DNA of 64,000 nucleotides from NCBI GenBank assembly GCA_025363655.1, contig JANYDK010000073.1, positions 124,001-188,000 on the forward strand. Reading direction: 5' to 3'. The stretch is from Deltaproteobacteria bacterium (GTDB lineage: Bacteria; Myxococcota_A; Polyangia; Polyangiales; JADJMO01). A program made the position numbers and the translations under genes. Each line of letters begins with the position of its first letter. Positions within the stretch are counted from its first letter, which is position 1. Below the pieces are notes generated by a model. It had not been told where the DNA came from. It saw only the letters and a program-made list of their open reading frames with translations, and did not search any database. Below are positions 51,701 through 58,969 of the stretch, in pieces.

Positions 51701-53713
51701 GCCGCGGAGGCCCTCGAACGCGCCAATTGGCTCTCGCCAGGCGACGCCGAAGTGCAACGTGCGCTCGGCGTCGCGCTGCAAAGATTGGGGCGCGGAGCCG
51801 ACGCGCGGGCGCACCTCGAGGAAGCCGTTCGTGCCAATCCCGACGACGCTGACGCGCGATATGGCTTCGGCGCCGTGCTCGCAGATGCAGGGGAGCTCGA
51901 TCCGGCGCGCGTGCAACTGGCGCGCGCGGCCTCGCTCAGCCCCGATCGCGTCGAGGCGCATATGCGTCTCGGGCTCGTCCTCGACAAGCTCGGTCACGAG
52001 GCTGGCGCGCGGACGTCGATGCAGCGGGTCACCCAGCTCGCGCCCGACACCGTCGAGGCGTGGGAGGTCGTCGCCAAGAGCGCTCGCAAGGCGGGCGAGC
52101 ACGCGGAGGCGGCCAACGCCTTCGGCCACGTCGCGCGTCTCAAGCCGCAAGACGCTGGGGTGATCGTCGAGCACGCACGCGCGCTCCTCGCGTCGGGCAA
52201 AGATCTCGAGGCCGTCGAACGTTTCAAGGAGGCGATCAAGCTCGCGCCGAAGAACGCCGAAGCGCGCGTCGAGCTCGGGAGCACGCTCATTCGGGTCTTC
52301 CGTGCCGAGGAGGCGATCGAGGCCTTCCGGCTGGCGCTCCGGGTCGACGCCAAGAACGAGAAGGCGCTGCGGCAGTTGGCGACGCTCTACGGTCAAAAGA
52401 GCCAGAAAAAAGAGCTCCTCGAGACCTACGAGCAGCTCGTGCAGCTCGACCCCGACGACGCACCGGCGCAGCGCACGCTCGGCCTCGCGTATCTCGAACA
52501 AGGCCGGAAGGCGCAGGCGCTCGAAGCGCTCGAAAAGGCGCTCTCGGTCGACGTCTCGATGGGCGATCTCCGCCTCGTCGTCGCCGGTCTCTATCGGGAC
52601 GAAGGACGTCACTACGAAGCAGCGACGGAGTACGAAGAGGCGGTCAAGACCAAGCCCGACGCCGATCTCTACCTCGAGCTCGCGCGTTGTTATCACGCGC
52701 TCGGCAACACCCAAGAGGCGTGGGACGCGGCGGGAAAGGGCCTGAAAATCAAGGCTGATCACGTGCCGTCGTATCTCTTCCTCGGTCAGCGCTATTCCGA
52801 GGCGGGCTATCCCAAGGACGCCGCCGCGGCCCTCGAATGGGCGATTCACTACCGACCCGATCTCACCGATGCGATCGAGCCGCTCGCCGCTGCCTACGAG
52901 GCGAGCGAGCGCAAGGCGGAGGCCGTCGCTACGTTGCGCAAGCTGATGCCGAAGCGCGACGGCGACGCCGATCTCTGGGCGCGCATCGGCAAGCTCCACG
53001 ACGACTTGCGACAAGCCGAGCCCGCGATCGAGGCCTACCAAAAAGTGACGCGTCTCCGCCCGCAGGATGGCAACGCGTACTACCAACTCGGCATGTCGCT
53101 GCAGGCGCTCCGTCGCTACGACGAGAGCGCCGGCGCGCTGCAGAGGGCGCTCAAAATCGATCCCGCCCACGCCACCGCGCACTATGGGTTGGCGGTCACC
53201 TTGATGCAGCTCGGACGCGGCGCCGAGGCGATCACCGCCTTCGAGGAGGCCGTTTCCCGCGCGCCGACCGACGCTTCGCTGCGTGCGGCGCTCGGTTTCG
53301 GATACACGCGCTTCGGTCGCCTCGAAGAATCTGCGGCGGCCTACAAGCACGCCGTTCGTCTCGGTCTCCGCGATGTCGACGTCCAGCTCGCGCTCGCGAA
53401 GGTGCTCGAGAACCTCAAGCGTTGGGAAGAAGCCGCCGAGGCTTACCTGCAGCTCGCCGAGCTGATGCCGGAAGACCCGACCGCCAACCGCAAGGCGGCC
53501 GCTGCGTTCATGGAGCTCGGCAAGCACAAGGAGGCGATTCCGCCGTTGCAGCAGGCAATTCTCATCGCGCCGGGCGAGGGCGGTCTCCGCTACGACCTCG
53601 GCGTCTGCTACGCCAACCTCGGCTCACGCGATGCGGCGATGGCGCAGTACCGCGCGCTGCAATCGATCGACGCCGAAGCGGCCGAGCGGCTCCTTTTCAT
53701 CATCGAGGCCTGA
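45797..53713 (+). CDS. Giant TPR-repeat protein (2638 residues)
   Basis: ATG 45797 has AGGAG five bases upstream and gives MSEQQLEQML. An earlier in-frame ATG (45686) adds a Val-run not typical of protein. The whole sequence is tetratricopeptide repeats, about 76 units of about 34 residues, with no signal peptide, membrane segment or enzyme domain. The first five repeats and last 27 are ordinary. Residues about 195-1710 are a regular series of four different TPRs repeated 11 times (see findings). Such proteins form superhelical scaffolds. Myxobacteria have many, but the partner here is unknown. It is divergent from the GMC operon. Confidence 0.95.
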   Translation: MSEQQLEQMLDYLKTSLLVNPHDPFKRFQLGMTYQKMGKVGDAVTAFKRVITNKPDYVDAHLNLGLALLSVDNHGEAVTALQEAVKLKPSLVEGWYALGTSAGKTNQHAEATRAFREVIKQQPDHQDALIHAGHSYAALGQHEEACDVWERAAKLRPDDVDMQVFLGSSYHARKEWDRSRIALRAVVAARPSDTAAWKLIADVYTEMARFDEAIDAHRKALALEPAYIQGHVLLARIYSRIEKLDESVAEYKEALKVLADDPHLQIALGDVLHRAQRYEEAADRFKRSLKLKPDVAEIYFKLGNAYAAIPELDLARDAYQEAVRIEADYADAFKAFAVTSDKLKKVDDAVQAYRRSLLLDSKWALGHASIAKLYAQLTKDPEAVESYKKALALLPEDLEVIAGLGGALSRLGRYEESIDPLERAAKLLPNDPEVLFNLGATCVRIARWEQGRTALVESTRIRPDHLEAQKCLGEANKQLGKHEAAVKAYRKALSLDPKYIQGRIELAKLYEQLAQDVDAAESYKDALAMKSEDHVLHGWLARVLLRLARNEEAAEVLAKGVEIEPDDPELLFNLGVARNRLKSWDKAKAALTRAARLRPEDKETFVELAQACGELGQVDEAITAYRKATQIDPDFVRGHVSLAKLYEAQKRDGDAAAAFKEAARLLPNDDAVHVSWASALERLSRFEEAEPAYALSVKLRPEDASLHFAHGFAAAKVSHWDVARRGLLESLRLRPSAPAGTKEGGQIAEAHKLLGQANETLGDPKNAVESYRKALTLDPSFSRGHAALGRLYVALGRDPEAVDSLREALRVLPEESWMLVELGRALDRLEKPGDAADAFERAVRLAPDDADAVLTLGVLCRKAERWDDARRAFQTSVRLRSDSNEALRGLAEACDKLARTDDAIDAYKRAVSLDPTFGAGHAALGRLYDGASRANDAAASYREAHRLRPEDAACAASLGSVLSKLGKHDEAADALGDAARLRPDDGDLQLQLGQACVRAARWEPGKKAFTEHVRIVPTGPTTTAAYKGLAESCDKLGQVREAIDAYRKAVALDRGFTAGYAALGRLLVGLGRDDEAVTSLKEAQIGAPDDPALAAMLARALVRLERFELAADAFDAATRLAPDDDVLLVEQGRALSKLGRWEPARTALASASRMRGDLADTHKLLGEACLKLGRNDEAAQSIRRALQLDPDWGYGKVALARLTATSGRDAEAVEAFRAALKAGGLVAAEEGDLQAGLGGALRRLGRDEESIEALARASDLRPDDAPLKLELGLALVATQKFERARPVLLAALGKANDSAPGHRALAIACEKLDLKSDAATAYERAVSLDPSWNEGKWTLGKLRVALGRDAAAVETLTELARSSEDVALLSLFGRALMRLGRNADAIDPLERASKRPGAESDAELGLDLGLACARAQRWEGARTALTQALRTKTDAVEGWKALGDACLGLGRTDEAADALKRALALDPTFAAGRSSLARLSVSLGRDADAVEAFRGALASAPNDVEGWIGLSGALERLGRDGEALEAYREASSRKKGDSALLSKVASLSARREQWEPARAAIVECLSVLPPGGDARLALELQKTLARACEALGKSDEAIAAHRQVLSLDAADADAKLALARLLVTLGRDGEAIDALRAAILVQATDAALHSALGAALARTSRHAEAVGALREAVRLRPDAADVALLAKSAMAAESWGDAATALEQMVAQNGSDLAALRDLALAQQRLQRGADAARTLDRMTALAPNDAEVRITLGRLREEQGDPKGAMEALSAATKLAPTNVDAQRRLARLAAQLGAHAEAATAQRKLIELEPTNVDAHRGLVASLRALARKAELVDALRELARRAPNDAEVQLELAGALAETGRADEAIVAYQATIAAKPDQPDVLYQLGGLLEQQKRNAEAADAFGKAAAQLPSADTLVRFASLARGLGRKDEALDALKKAVQLDTNDVAAHRLLGLVHSAAGRDAEAAEALERANWLSPGDAEVQRALGVALQRLGRGADARAHLEEAVRANPDDADARYGFGAVLADAGELDPARVQLARAASLSPDRVEAHMRLGLVLDKLGHEAGARTSMQRVTQLAPDTVEAWEVVAKSARKAGEHAEAANAFGHVARLKPQDAGVIVEHARALLASGKDLEAVERFKEAIKLAPKNAEARVELGSTLIRVFRAEEAIEAFRLALRVDAKNEKALRQLATLYGQKSQKKELLETYEQLVQLDPDDAPAQRTLGLAYLEQGRKAQALEALEKALSVDVSMGDLRLVVAGLYRDEGRHYEAATEYEEAVKTKPDADLYLELARCYHALGNTQEAWDAAGKGLKIKADHVPSYLFLGQRYSEAGYPKDAAAALEWAIHYRPDLTDAIEPLAAAYEASERKAEAVATLRKLMPKRDGDADLWARIGKLHDDLRQAEPAIEAYQKVTRLRPQDGNAYYQLGMSLQALRRYDESAGALQRALKIDPAHATAHYGLAVTLMQLGRGAEAITAFEEAVSRAPTDASLRAALGFGYTRFGRLEESAAAYKHAVRLGLRDVDVQLALAKVLENLKRWEEAAEAYLQLAELMPEDPTANRKAAAAFMELGKHKEAIPPLQQAILIAPGEGGLRYDLGVCYANLGSRDAAMAQYRALQSIDAEAAERLLFIIEA
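46379..50932 (+). repeat. Eleven copies of a four-TPR higher-order repeat
   Basis: Each unit of about 136 residues (about 408 bases) has four TPRs in fixed order. A: CDKLGxxDDAIDAYRKAVSL, then DPxFxxG. B: xAALGRLYVALGRDxEAVES. C: LGRALxRLGRDEEAADALER, then AxRLxPDD. D: LGLACxRAxRWExARxAL. The A and B copies show the clearest matches and the D copies are marked by RWExAR or a close variant. Units start at Ala/Thr-Trp/His/Tyr-Lys (AWKLIADV, AFKAFAVT, AQKCLGEA, TFVELAQA, AHKLLGQA, ALRGLAEA, AYKGLAES, THKLLGEA, GHRALAIA, GWKALGDA, LQKTLARA). Confidence 0.85.
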
Positions 53714-53725
53714 TTTTCTGGCCTT

Positions 53726-54292
53726 CTAGCCCTTGGGTGCTCGCGCGCGGATGCGACGGTAGAGCGCCACCGCGCCGAGCACCGCCAAGGCCGCAGCGAT
53801 GGCCGAGAGTCGTGGGAGTTGGAAGGTGACGTGCACGCGCTCGAGCTCGGCGCCGAACCACGCGCCGGCGGTGACGAAGAGGGGCACATGGAGGCTCGCC
53901 GCCAGGGCGTCGAGGAGGACCACGCGACGAAGCGCCCGCCCGCTCTGGCCGGCTTGGAAGAAGAGGTCTCGACGCGCGCCGATGGCGATCCTCGCGATCA
54001 TGATCGCCGCGTCTCCATAGCGGTCGAAGACGGCCTCGGCGCGCGCGCGTCGTCCGCCTTGGGACGGGAGTGGGCTGGCGCCTCGGCCGCGGCGAAAGAC
54101 CACGACGTCACCGACGAGGACGCCGACGATAGCCGCGATGCTGACCGGAATCGCGGTGCCTAGATCGCGATAGACGAGGTACCCGGCACCGAGCAACGCC
54201 AGCTCGGACGCGGAAGGAACGAAGGCGGAGGCGATGCCGGTGGCGACGAGCACGACGAGCACGACGAGCGACGGTACGAGCGTGCCGGTCAC
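53726..54292 (-). CDS. DedA/SNARE-associated family membrane protein
   Basis: 188 residues, about five hydrophobic segments. The sequence GVLVGDVVVFRRGR and ARIAIGARRDLFFQAGQSGRALRR fit the DedA (VTT) family, proposed to transport or scramble lipids such as undecaprenyl phosphate. The usual glycine/arginine motif at about residue 120 is only partly kept. Convergent with the giant TPR gene. Confidence 0.7.
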   Translation of the reverse strand: MTGTLVPSLVVLVVLVATGIASAFVPSASELALLGAGYLVYRDLGTAIPVSIAAIVGVLVGDVVVFRRGRGASPLPSQGGRRARAEAVFDRYGDAAIMIARIAIGARRDLFFQAGQSGRALRRVVLLDALAASLHVPLFVTAGAWFGAELERVHVTFQLPRLSAIAAALAVLGAVALYRRIRARAPKG

Positions 54293-54334
54293 GATCGGTC
54301 CTGATTCTTCGTATCGAATTCTCCAGGCATGACC

Positions 54335-55243
54335 TCACCATTGGGCATAGCGAACGTCCCCTTCGAGGAGCCAGGGCAGGGCGCGCTCGATCTGCGCAGC
54401 GACCGGTCCATCCCAGCCGTGGCCGTACTCGGCTCCCGCTTCGTCGACGCCAAAGACGCTTTGGGCCGCGATGCCAGCGCTCTTCATCTTGCGGACGATC
54501 GCCTCGGCCTGCGGCACCTTGACCGCGCGGCCCACCGCGAAGAGCACCCGATGCCCGTTCTTCGCAGCCCCGTTCTTCGCAGCCCGGGCGAAGGCGGCGA
54601 TGCGTCCGGCGCTCCAGTCGGTGATCCCGCCCTCGACGAGAATCACCCGAGAAAATCGGGTCGCGCGCGCGACCAAGACGGGAACACCGAACGTCGCTCC
54701 CATCGAGAAGCCAGCATAGATCGCGTCTGCCTCATCCACGTCCGGGTAGCGCGCGACGAGCGCAGCGATCGCGGCGTCGAGCTCCTCTCCGAGCGCGTTC
54801 TCTCCTTCGTAGGTGTGGACTTGCGAGATCGGCCAGAGCGTCCCGCGGAGGCAAAGCACCCACGCGCGCGCCGCTACCAGCCGCGAGAAGAGCGCGCAGA
54901 TTCCCTCGGGCGCCTCCCCGTGCCCATGCGTGACGACCACGAGCGGACGTCGACCCGGCTTCGGCAAGACCACCAGCGCGTCTCCGAATCCCGGCACCGG
55001 GAGCGGCGTGGGCGCGGCCGAGGTGAAGCTCGTGGTCGAGCTCGAGCTGACGGTTTTCGAAGACGGCGACGTCGCCATCGCGACGGAAGCTTCCGACGAG
55101 GCATCGGGCGCTGACGCTCGAGGGTCGACCTCGTCCTTCCGAGCGGGACACGCCGCTGCGCACGTCGCGAGTGCGAGCAGGCCGATGAGCCATGGTTGCT
55201 TGACGACGCCCCTCGTGATCAACTTGAATGCCTTGTAACGCAT
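54335..55243 (-). CDS. Alpha/beta-hydrolase lipoprotein
   Basis: 302 residues. Signal with lipobox CAAAC near residue 32, Ser/Thr/Ala linker, then a serine hydrolase domain with nucleophile elbow YAGFSMGATFG (about residue 170). Likely catalytic His is in AEYGHGWDG. A start at TTG 55222 (residue 8), preceded by AAGG, would also give the signal, so the exact start is not certain. The divergent CLC gene starts only a few bases away if the earliest codons of both are used, which cannot both be right. Confidence 0.75.
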   Translation of the reverse strand: MRYKAFKLITRGVVKQPWLIGLLALATCAAACPARKDEVDPRASAPDASSEASVAMATSPSSKTVSSSSTTSFTSAAPTPLPVPGFGDALVVLPKPGRRPLVVVTHGHGEAPEGICALFSRLVAARAWVLCLRGTLWPISQVHTYEGENALGEELDAAIAALVARYPDVDEADAIYAGFSMGATFGVPVLVARATRFSRVILVEGGITDWSAGRIAAFARAAKNGAAKNGHRVLFAVGRAVKVPQAEAIVRKMKSAGIAAQSVFGVDEAGAEYGHGWDGPVAAQIERALPWLLEGDVRYAQW

Positions 55244-55281
55244 AACGCATGACGCGGTGGAATCCCGCCACGGAGTGCGCA

Positions 55282-56544
55282 GTGGTGAGCAGAGTCATCG
55301 AGAAAATTCGGGCGGTTCTACGCTGGGCGCTGCTCGGCGCGGTTGTCGGAGCGCTCTCCGGCATCGCGTCGGCGGCCTTCCTTCTGCTCCTCGATCGCGC
55401 GACCCATCTCCGCGAGTCGCACCAGGTCATCGTCTTCGCGCTTCCCGTCGCCGGCCTCGTCCTCGGCGCCATCCTCTCGCGCTTCGGAGCGCCCATCGCC
55501 GGTGGCACGAACCTCGTCCTCGACACCCTCGACGACGCCGAGCACGCGCCGCAACTTCCCTCGCGCATGCCGCCGATGGTGCTGCTCGGCACCGTCCTCA
55601 CCCACCTCTTCGGAGGCAGCGCCGGTCGCGAGGGGACCGCCGTGCAGATGGGCGCCGGCTTGGCCGACGAGCTCGCGCATCGTCTGAAAATCAAGGGTGA
55701 TTTACGTCGCGAGCTCCTCGCCGCGGGCATCGCCGGAGGCTTCGGCTCGGTCTTCGGCACGCCGATCGCGGGCGCTCTCTTCGGCCTCGAAGTGGTGCGT
55801 GTCGGCCGCATCGAGTACCGCGCGCTCCTTCCTGCGCTCGTCTCGGCCACCGTCGGCGATCTCGTCACTCGCCGGCTCGGAGTCGAGCACACGCACTACC
55901 CGCTCTTGCCCCACCTCTCGCTGACGCCGCTGCTGATCGGGAAGTGGATCGTCTTCGGCCTCGCGATCGGCCTCGTCGCCGTCGTCTTCGTCGAGGCGAC
56001 GCACGCGCTGAAGAAGCTACTGACGACGCGTATTTCCTCGATGCCGCTGCGGCTCGCGCTCGGCGGCGTGCTCGTCGTGGCGATGTGGCAGCTCGTCGGC
56101 AGCTCCGACTACCTCGGCCTCGGCGTTCCGACGATCGTGCGTGCGTTCTCCGACGACCGACTGCCGATGGCGAGCTTCGCGTTCAAACTGGCGTTCACCG
56201 TCGTCACGCTCGGCGCCGGCTTCCTCGGGGGCGAGGTGACGCCTCTCTTCTTCGTCGGCGCCGCGCTCGGCAACTTGCTCGGTCGCGTGATGGGTCTGCC
56301 GCTCGGGATGGCCGCCGGCGTCGGGCTCGCCAGCCTCTTCGGCGCCGCCTCCAACGCGCCGATCGCGCTCGTCGTCATGGCGGTCGAGCTCCTCGGCGGC
56401 GAGGTCTTGCCGCACGTGATGCTCGTGATGGTCGTCGCCTATCTCGCCTCCGGCCATCGCAGCATCTACCCCGCGCAGCGCATTCGCCGGGGCAAGGTCG
56501 GGGGACCCGATCCCGACCGCACCGTTGCGCTGCGCGATCTCTGA
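55282..56544 (+). CDS. CLC-type anion transporter (possible fluoride/proton type)
   Basis: 420 residues, about ten membrane segments. GTG 55282 has GGAG six bases upstream; an ATG at 55249 was rejected because it almost abuts the divergent start. The gating Glu is in GGSAGREGTAVQMG (about residue 115) and GGFGSVFGTPIAGALFGLE and GAGFLGGEVTPLFFVGAALGN follow. The classical GSGIP filter is absent; the corresponding place reads GGTNLVLD, and GREGP is GREGT. From memory of the family these changes resemble the CLC-F branch that expels fluoride. Not proven. Confidence 0.85.
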   Translation: MVSRVIEKIRAVLRWALLGAVVGALSGIASAAFLLLLDRATHLRESHQVIVFALPVAGLVLGAILSRFGAPIAGGTNLVLDTLDDAEHAPQLPSRMPPMVLLGTVLTHLFGGSAGREGTAVQMGAGLADELAHRLKIKGDLRRELLAAGIAGGFGSVFGTPIAGALFGLEVVRVGRIEYRALLPALVSATVGDLVTRRLGVEHTHYPLLPHLSLTPLLIGKWIVFGLAIGLVAVVFVEATHALKKLLTTRISSMPLRLALGGVLVVAMWQLVGSSDYLGLGVPTIVRAFSDDRLPMASFAFKLAFTVVTLGAGFLGGEVTPLFFVGAALGNLLGRVMGLPLGMAAGVGLASLFGAASNAPIALVVMAVELLGGEVLPHVMLVMVVAYLASGHRSIYPAQRIRRGKVGGPDPDRTVALRDL

Positions 56545-56572
56545 GAGCACTCCATGAGCCCTCCGAGATTCT

Positions 56573-57214
56573 CTAGGAGACCGGCGAGAGCATCGTCAGC
56601 AGCACGGCAGCAGTGCCGGCGAGATCGACCGGCACGCGCAGCTCGATCATCGTCTGCGCGCCGATCACGCCCGCCAGGAGAATGGCCGCGACCTGCTCGG
56701 CGTCGACGTCGCTCCGGAGCAAGCGCTCGCGTTGGCTCGTCGCGACCGCGCTGGCGAGGCGCGCGATGCTCTCGCGAACGAGCTCGACGTAGCGCGCACG
56801 GATGCGAGGGCTGCGCGCGCACGCTTCGAGAAGTTGGTGCGGTTTCACGCCACCCTTCTTGGTGAGCGGATATCGGCCGCGCGACGCCGCGGTGACGAAG
56901 CGCGCCACCGTGCTCGCCAAGTCCGTCGCCTCCCCGGGTGCGGGCGGCGCGAAGACGTGATCGAGGAACTCGCTGCCAACGCGGTCCATGACGGCGACGA
57001 GGAATTCGTCGCGACCTTCGAAGTGCACGTAGAAGGCGCCGCGCGTTCTGCCGGCGCGCTCGCAGATGGCGTCGAGGCTCGGCCCATCGAGGCCCTGTTC
57101 GGCGAAGAGGGCGGTCCCTGCTTCCACCAGCGCGGCCCGAGTCTCCTCTGCCCGTTGCTGGCGAACGCCCAAATCGGGCAGCTTTTCAAGCGTGCGGGTG
57201 CGTCGAGCGGCCAT
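56573..57214 (-). CDS. TetR-family regulator
   Basis: 213 residues from ATG 57214. ATG 57226 is also in frame but lies inside the first operator palindrome. Helix-turn-helix around residues 50-80: LDAICERAGRTRGAFYVHFEGRDEF. The rest is a helical ligand-binding domain. Two palindromic sites sit just upstream, so autoregulation and repression of the divergent pair (57291, 57890) are strongly suggested. Confidence 0.9.
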   Translation of the reverse strand: MAARRTRTLEKLPDLGVRQQRAEETRAALVEAGTALFAEQGLDGPSLDAICERAGRTRGAFYVHFEGRDEFLVAVMDRVGSEFLDHVFAPPAPGEATDLASTVARFVTAASRGRYPLTKKGGVKPHQLLEACARSPRIRARYVELVRESIARLASAVATSQRERLLRSDVDAEQVAAILLAGVIGAQTMIELRVPVDLAGTAAVLLTMLSPVS

Positions 57215-57222
57215 CCCATTTG

Positions 57223-57240
57223 ACATACGACGTCGTATGT
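57223..57240. promoter_or_regulatory. Operator palindrome 1 (TetR)
   Basis: ACATACGACGTCGTATGT is a perfect 18-base palindrome. Its left edge covers an alternative ATG of the TetR gene. It is 32 bases (centre to centre) from a second copy. Very likely bound by the adjacent TetR protein. Confidence 0.75.
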
Positions 57241-57254
57241 GAAATAGCAACCTG

Positions 57255-57272
57255 ACATACGACACCGTATGT
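57255..57272. promoter_or_regulatory. Operator palindrome 2 (TetR)
   Basis: ACATACGACACCGTATGT repeats the arms ACATACG/CGTATGT of the first site, with a changed centre. It lies 18 bases before the start of the divergent gene at 57291 and so near its likely promoter. A dimer pair on neighbouring faces of the helix is plausible. Confidence 0.75.
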
Positions 57273-57290
57273 TAAACCAGAGGAGGCCCC

Positions 57291-57890
57291 ATGACCGCCG
57301 TCGCCGATTCGTCCGTCGCCACGTCCAGCGTCCACGCAAGCCACTCGACCCGGTCCACGTCGCGCCGCGTGGTCGACCTCACCCTCGACGCGCTCCTCGA
57401 CCTCGACTCGGTCGAGCTCGGCGGGCTCTACCGTGGGGCGAGCGTCCCCGTCCTCGCCGACGTCCACGGTGATTTGCGCGGACGGATGCTCGCGATCCCG
57501 GCCCTCGAGAAGAACCCGGTCGGCGAGCTCCCGCGCTTCCTCGCTCGTCAGAGCTGGTTTCCTTGGCGCGGCAAGAGCTTCATGCCGCGCACCGACGCCG
57601 CCGGCGAAGGAATGAACCGCGTCGTCAGCGATCGCTTCCGTCTCTTCCGCTTCGAAACCTTCGTCGGCAAGTCACGGGCGGGCGATTTCGACGCCGTCCA
57701 GCTCGACTACGACCTGCCGGAAAATCCGTTCTTCATCCGCGCCATCAAGGACGAGATCCGCGAGCTCTCGCCGGGGCTCTGGCTCGGTCAGGCGTGGCTG
57801 CGCGTCTCCGGCGCCGAGCACCTCGGTCTCTATTTCGGCCTCACGCTCCCCAAGTCTCAGGCGTCTCACGCGTCTCACGAGCGTTCCTAG
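57291..57890 (+). CDS. Unknown protein under TetR control, coupled to epimerase
   Basis: 199 residues. Strong ribosome site AGGAGG four bases before ATG 57291. After about 30 Ser/Thr/Ala residues there is a compact domain (VDLTLDALLDLDSVELGGLYRG, RVVSDRFRLFRFETFVG, YDLPENPFFIRAIKDEIREL). I do not recognise a family. Its TAG stop shares its last G with the GTG start of the epimerase gene, so they are coupled and controlled by the same operators. Confidence 0.8.
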   Translation: MTAVADSSVATSSVHASHSTRSTSRRVVDLTLDALLDLDSVELGGLYRGASVPVLADVHGDLRGRMLAIPALEKNPVGELPRFLARQSWFPWRGKSFMPRTDAAGEGMNRVVSDRFRLFRFETFVGKSRAGDFDAVQLDYDLPENPFFIRAIKDEIRELSPGLWLGQAWLRVSGAEHLGLYFGLTLPKSQASHASHERS

Positions 57891-58909
57891 TGCGGGCGCT
57901 CGTCACCGGGAGCGCGGGTTTCATCGGCTCGAATGTGGTGCGTGCGCTCCTCGACGACGGAATCGAGGTGCGCGCGCTGACGCTGCCCGGCGAAGACGCG
58001 CGCAACTTGCGAGGCCTCGACATCGAGAGGGTCATCGGCGACGTGACCGATCGAGACAGCCTGCGGCGGGCGATGCGCGGCTGCGATTGGGTCTTCCACC
58101 TCGCGGCCATCTACGCGCTATGGCTCCCGAGGCCGTCGCGTTTTCGCGCGGTGAACGTCGAGGGAACGCGCAACGTCCTCGAGCTCGCCCGTGAGCTCGA
58201 GGTCGCGCGCGTCGTCCACACCAGCTCGATCGCGCGCTTCGGTGGTCAAGGGCGAGGGCGTCGCGCCACCGAGGCGAGCTCCTTCGCGCTCGGGCCGACG
58301 GGCGATCGATACGCGGCGTCGAAGGCAGAGGCGCACGAGGTCGCCGTCCTCGCCGCAAGAGATCAGGACGTGACGATCGTCGCGCCTTGCGGACCGATTG
58401 GACCCGGCGATGTCGGACCGACGCCGACAGGTCGATTGCTCATCGCGGCGCTCTCGCTCCCGGTCGTCGCCGTCACCCGCACGGTCACCAACTTCGCCCA
58501 CGTGCGCGACATCGCCCGTGCACACGTCGCCGCGGCGCGCGTCGGAGTACGCGGCGAGACGTATCTCCTCGGCCACGAAGACCTCACCCTCGCCAGCCTC
58601 GCGCGTCGTGCGCTCGCTGTCGTCGGCCTCGATCGGCCCGTCATCGAGGTCCCGAGCGTCCTCGCGCGCATCGCCGGCCGCGTCGGCGATCTCTACGGCG
58701 GGCTCACCCGACGCGCCCCACCGCTCACCGGCGCCGCCGTCGCCATCGCCGAGCTCGGCCTCGCCGCCGACTGCAGCCGCGCCGTACGCGAGCTCGGCAT
58801 GCCGCAGACCCCGATCGACGATGCCCTTCGCGACGCGCTCGAGTGGTTCGCGAAAGCAGGCTACCTCCGCGACCGGGGCCTGGCTCGTGTGGGTGCGACG
58901 CCTACGTGA
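57890..58909 (+). CDS. NAD-dependent epimerase/dehydratase (extended SDR)
   Basis: 339 residues from GTG 57890. Rossmann motif VTGSAGFIGSNVVRALL (about residues 5-21), VTDRDSLRRAMRGCDWVFHLAA, Ser in HTSSIARFG and catalytic Tyr/Lys in RYAASKAEAHE (about 145). The sequence type is close to hopanoid-associated (HpnA) or dihydroflavonol-reductase-like epimerases. Substrate unknown. Second gene of the TetR-controlled pair. Confidence 0.88.
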   Translation: MRALVTGSAGFIGSNVVRALLDDGIEVRALTLPGEDARNLRGLDIERVIGDVTDRDSLRRAMRGCDWVFHLAAIYALWLPRPSRFRAVNVEGTRNVLELARELEVARVVHTSSIARFGGQGRGRRATEASSFALGPTGDRYAASKAEAHEVAVLAARDQDVTIVAPCGPIGPGDVGPTPTGRLLIAALSLPVVAVTRTVTNFAHVRDIARAHVAAARVGVRGETYLLGHEDLTLASLARRALAVVGLDRPVIEVPSVLARIAGRVGDLYGGLTRRAPPLTGAAVAIAELGLAADCSRAVRELGMPQTPIDDALRDALEWFAKAGYLRDRGLARVGATPT

Positions 58910-58945
58910 CCGTGCGTAAATCGACGAACCTCGCCTTGCCGAAAC

Positions 58946-58957
58946 GAACGAACGTTC
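58946..58957. promoter_or_regulatory. GAACGTTC-centred site upstream of TetR
   Basis: GAACGAACGTTC contains the palindrome GAACGTTC, 12 bases before the ATG of the TetR gene at 58970. The same core, extended to CGAACGTTCG, occurs at 59756-59765. A shared core either side of the regulator suggests its operator. Confidence 0.45.
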
Positions 58958-58969
58958 TATTGTAGGTGC

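Noticed and set aside
50699-53527. Another long minus-strand frame (942 codons) opposite the TPR gene
   Set aside because: Same shadow effect; no domain, signal or ribosome site, and the plus-strand TPR repeats continue through it.
55249-55281. ATG at 55249 as the start of the CLC gene
   Set aside because: It is five bases from the divergent hydrolase start, leaving no room for either promoter; GTG 55282 has a ribosome site and keeps all membrane segments.
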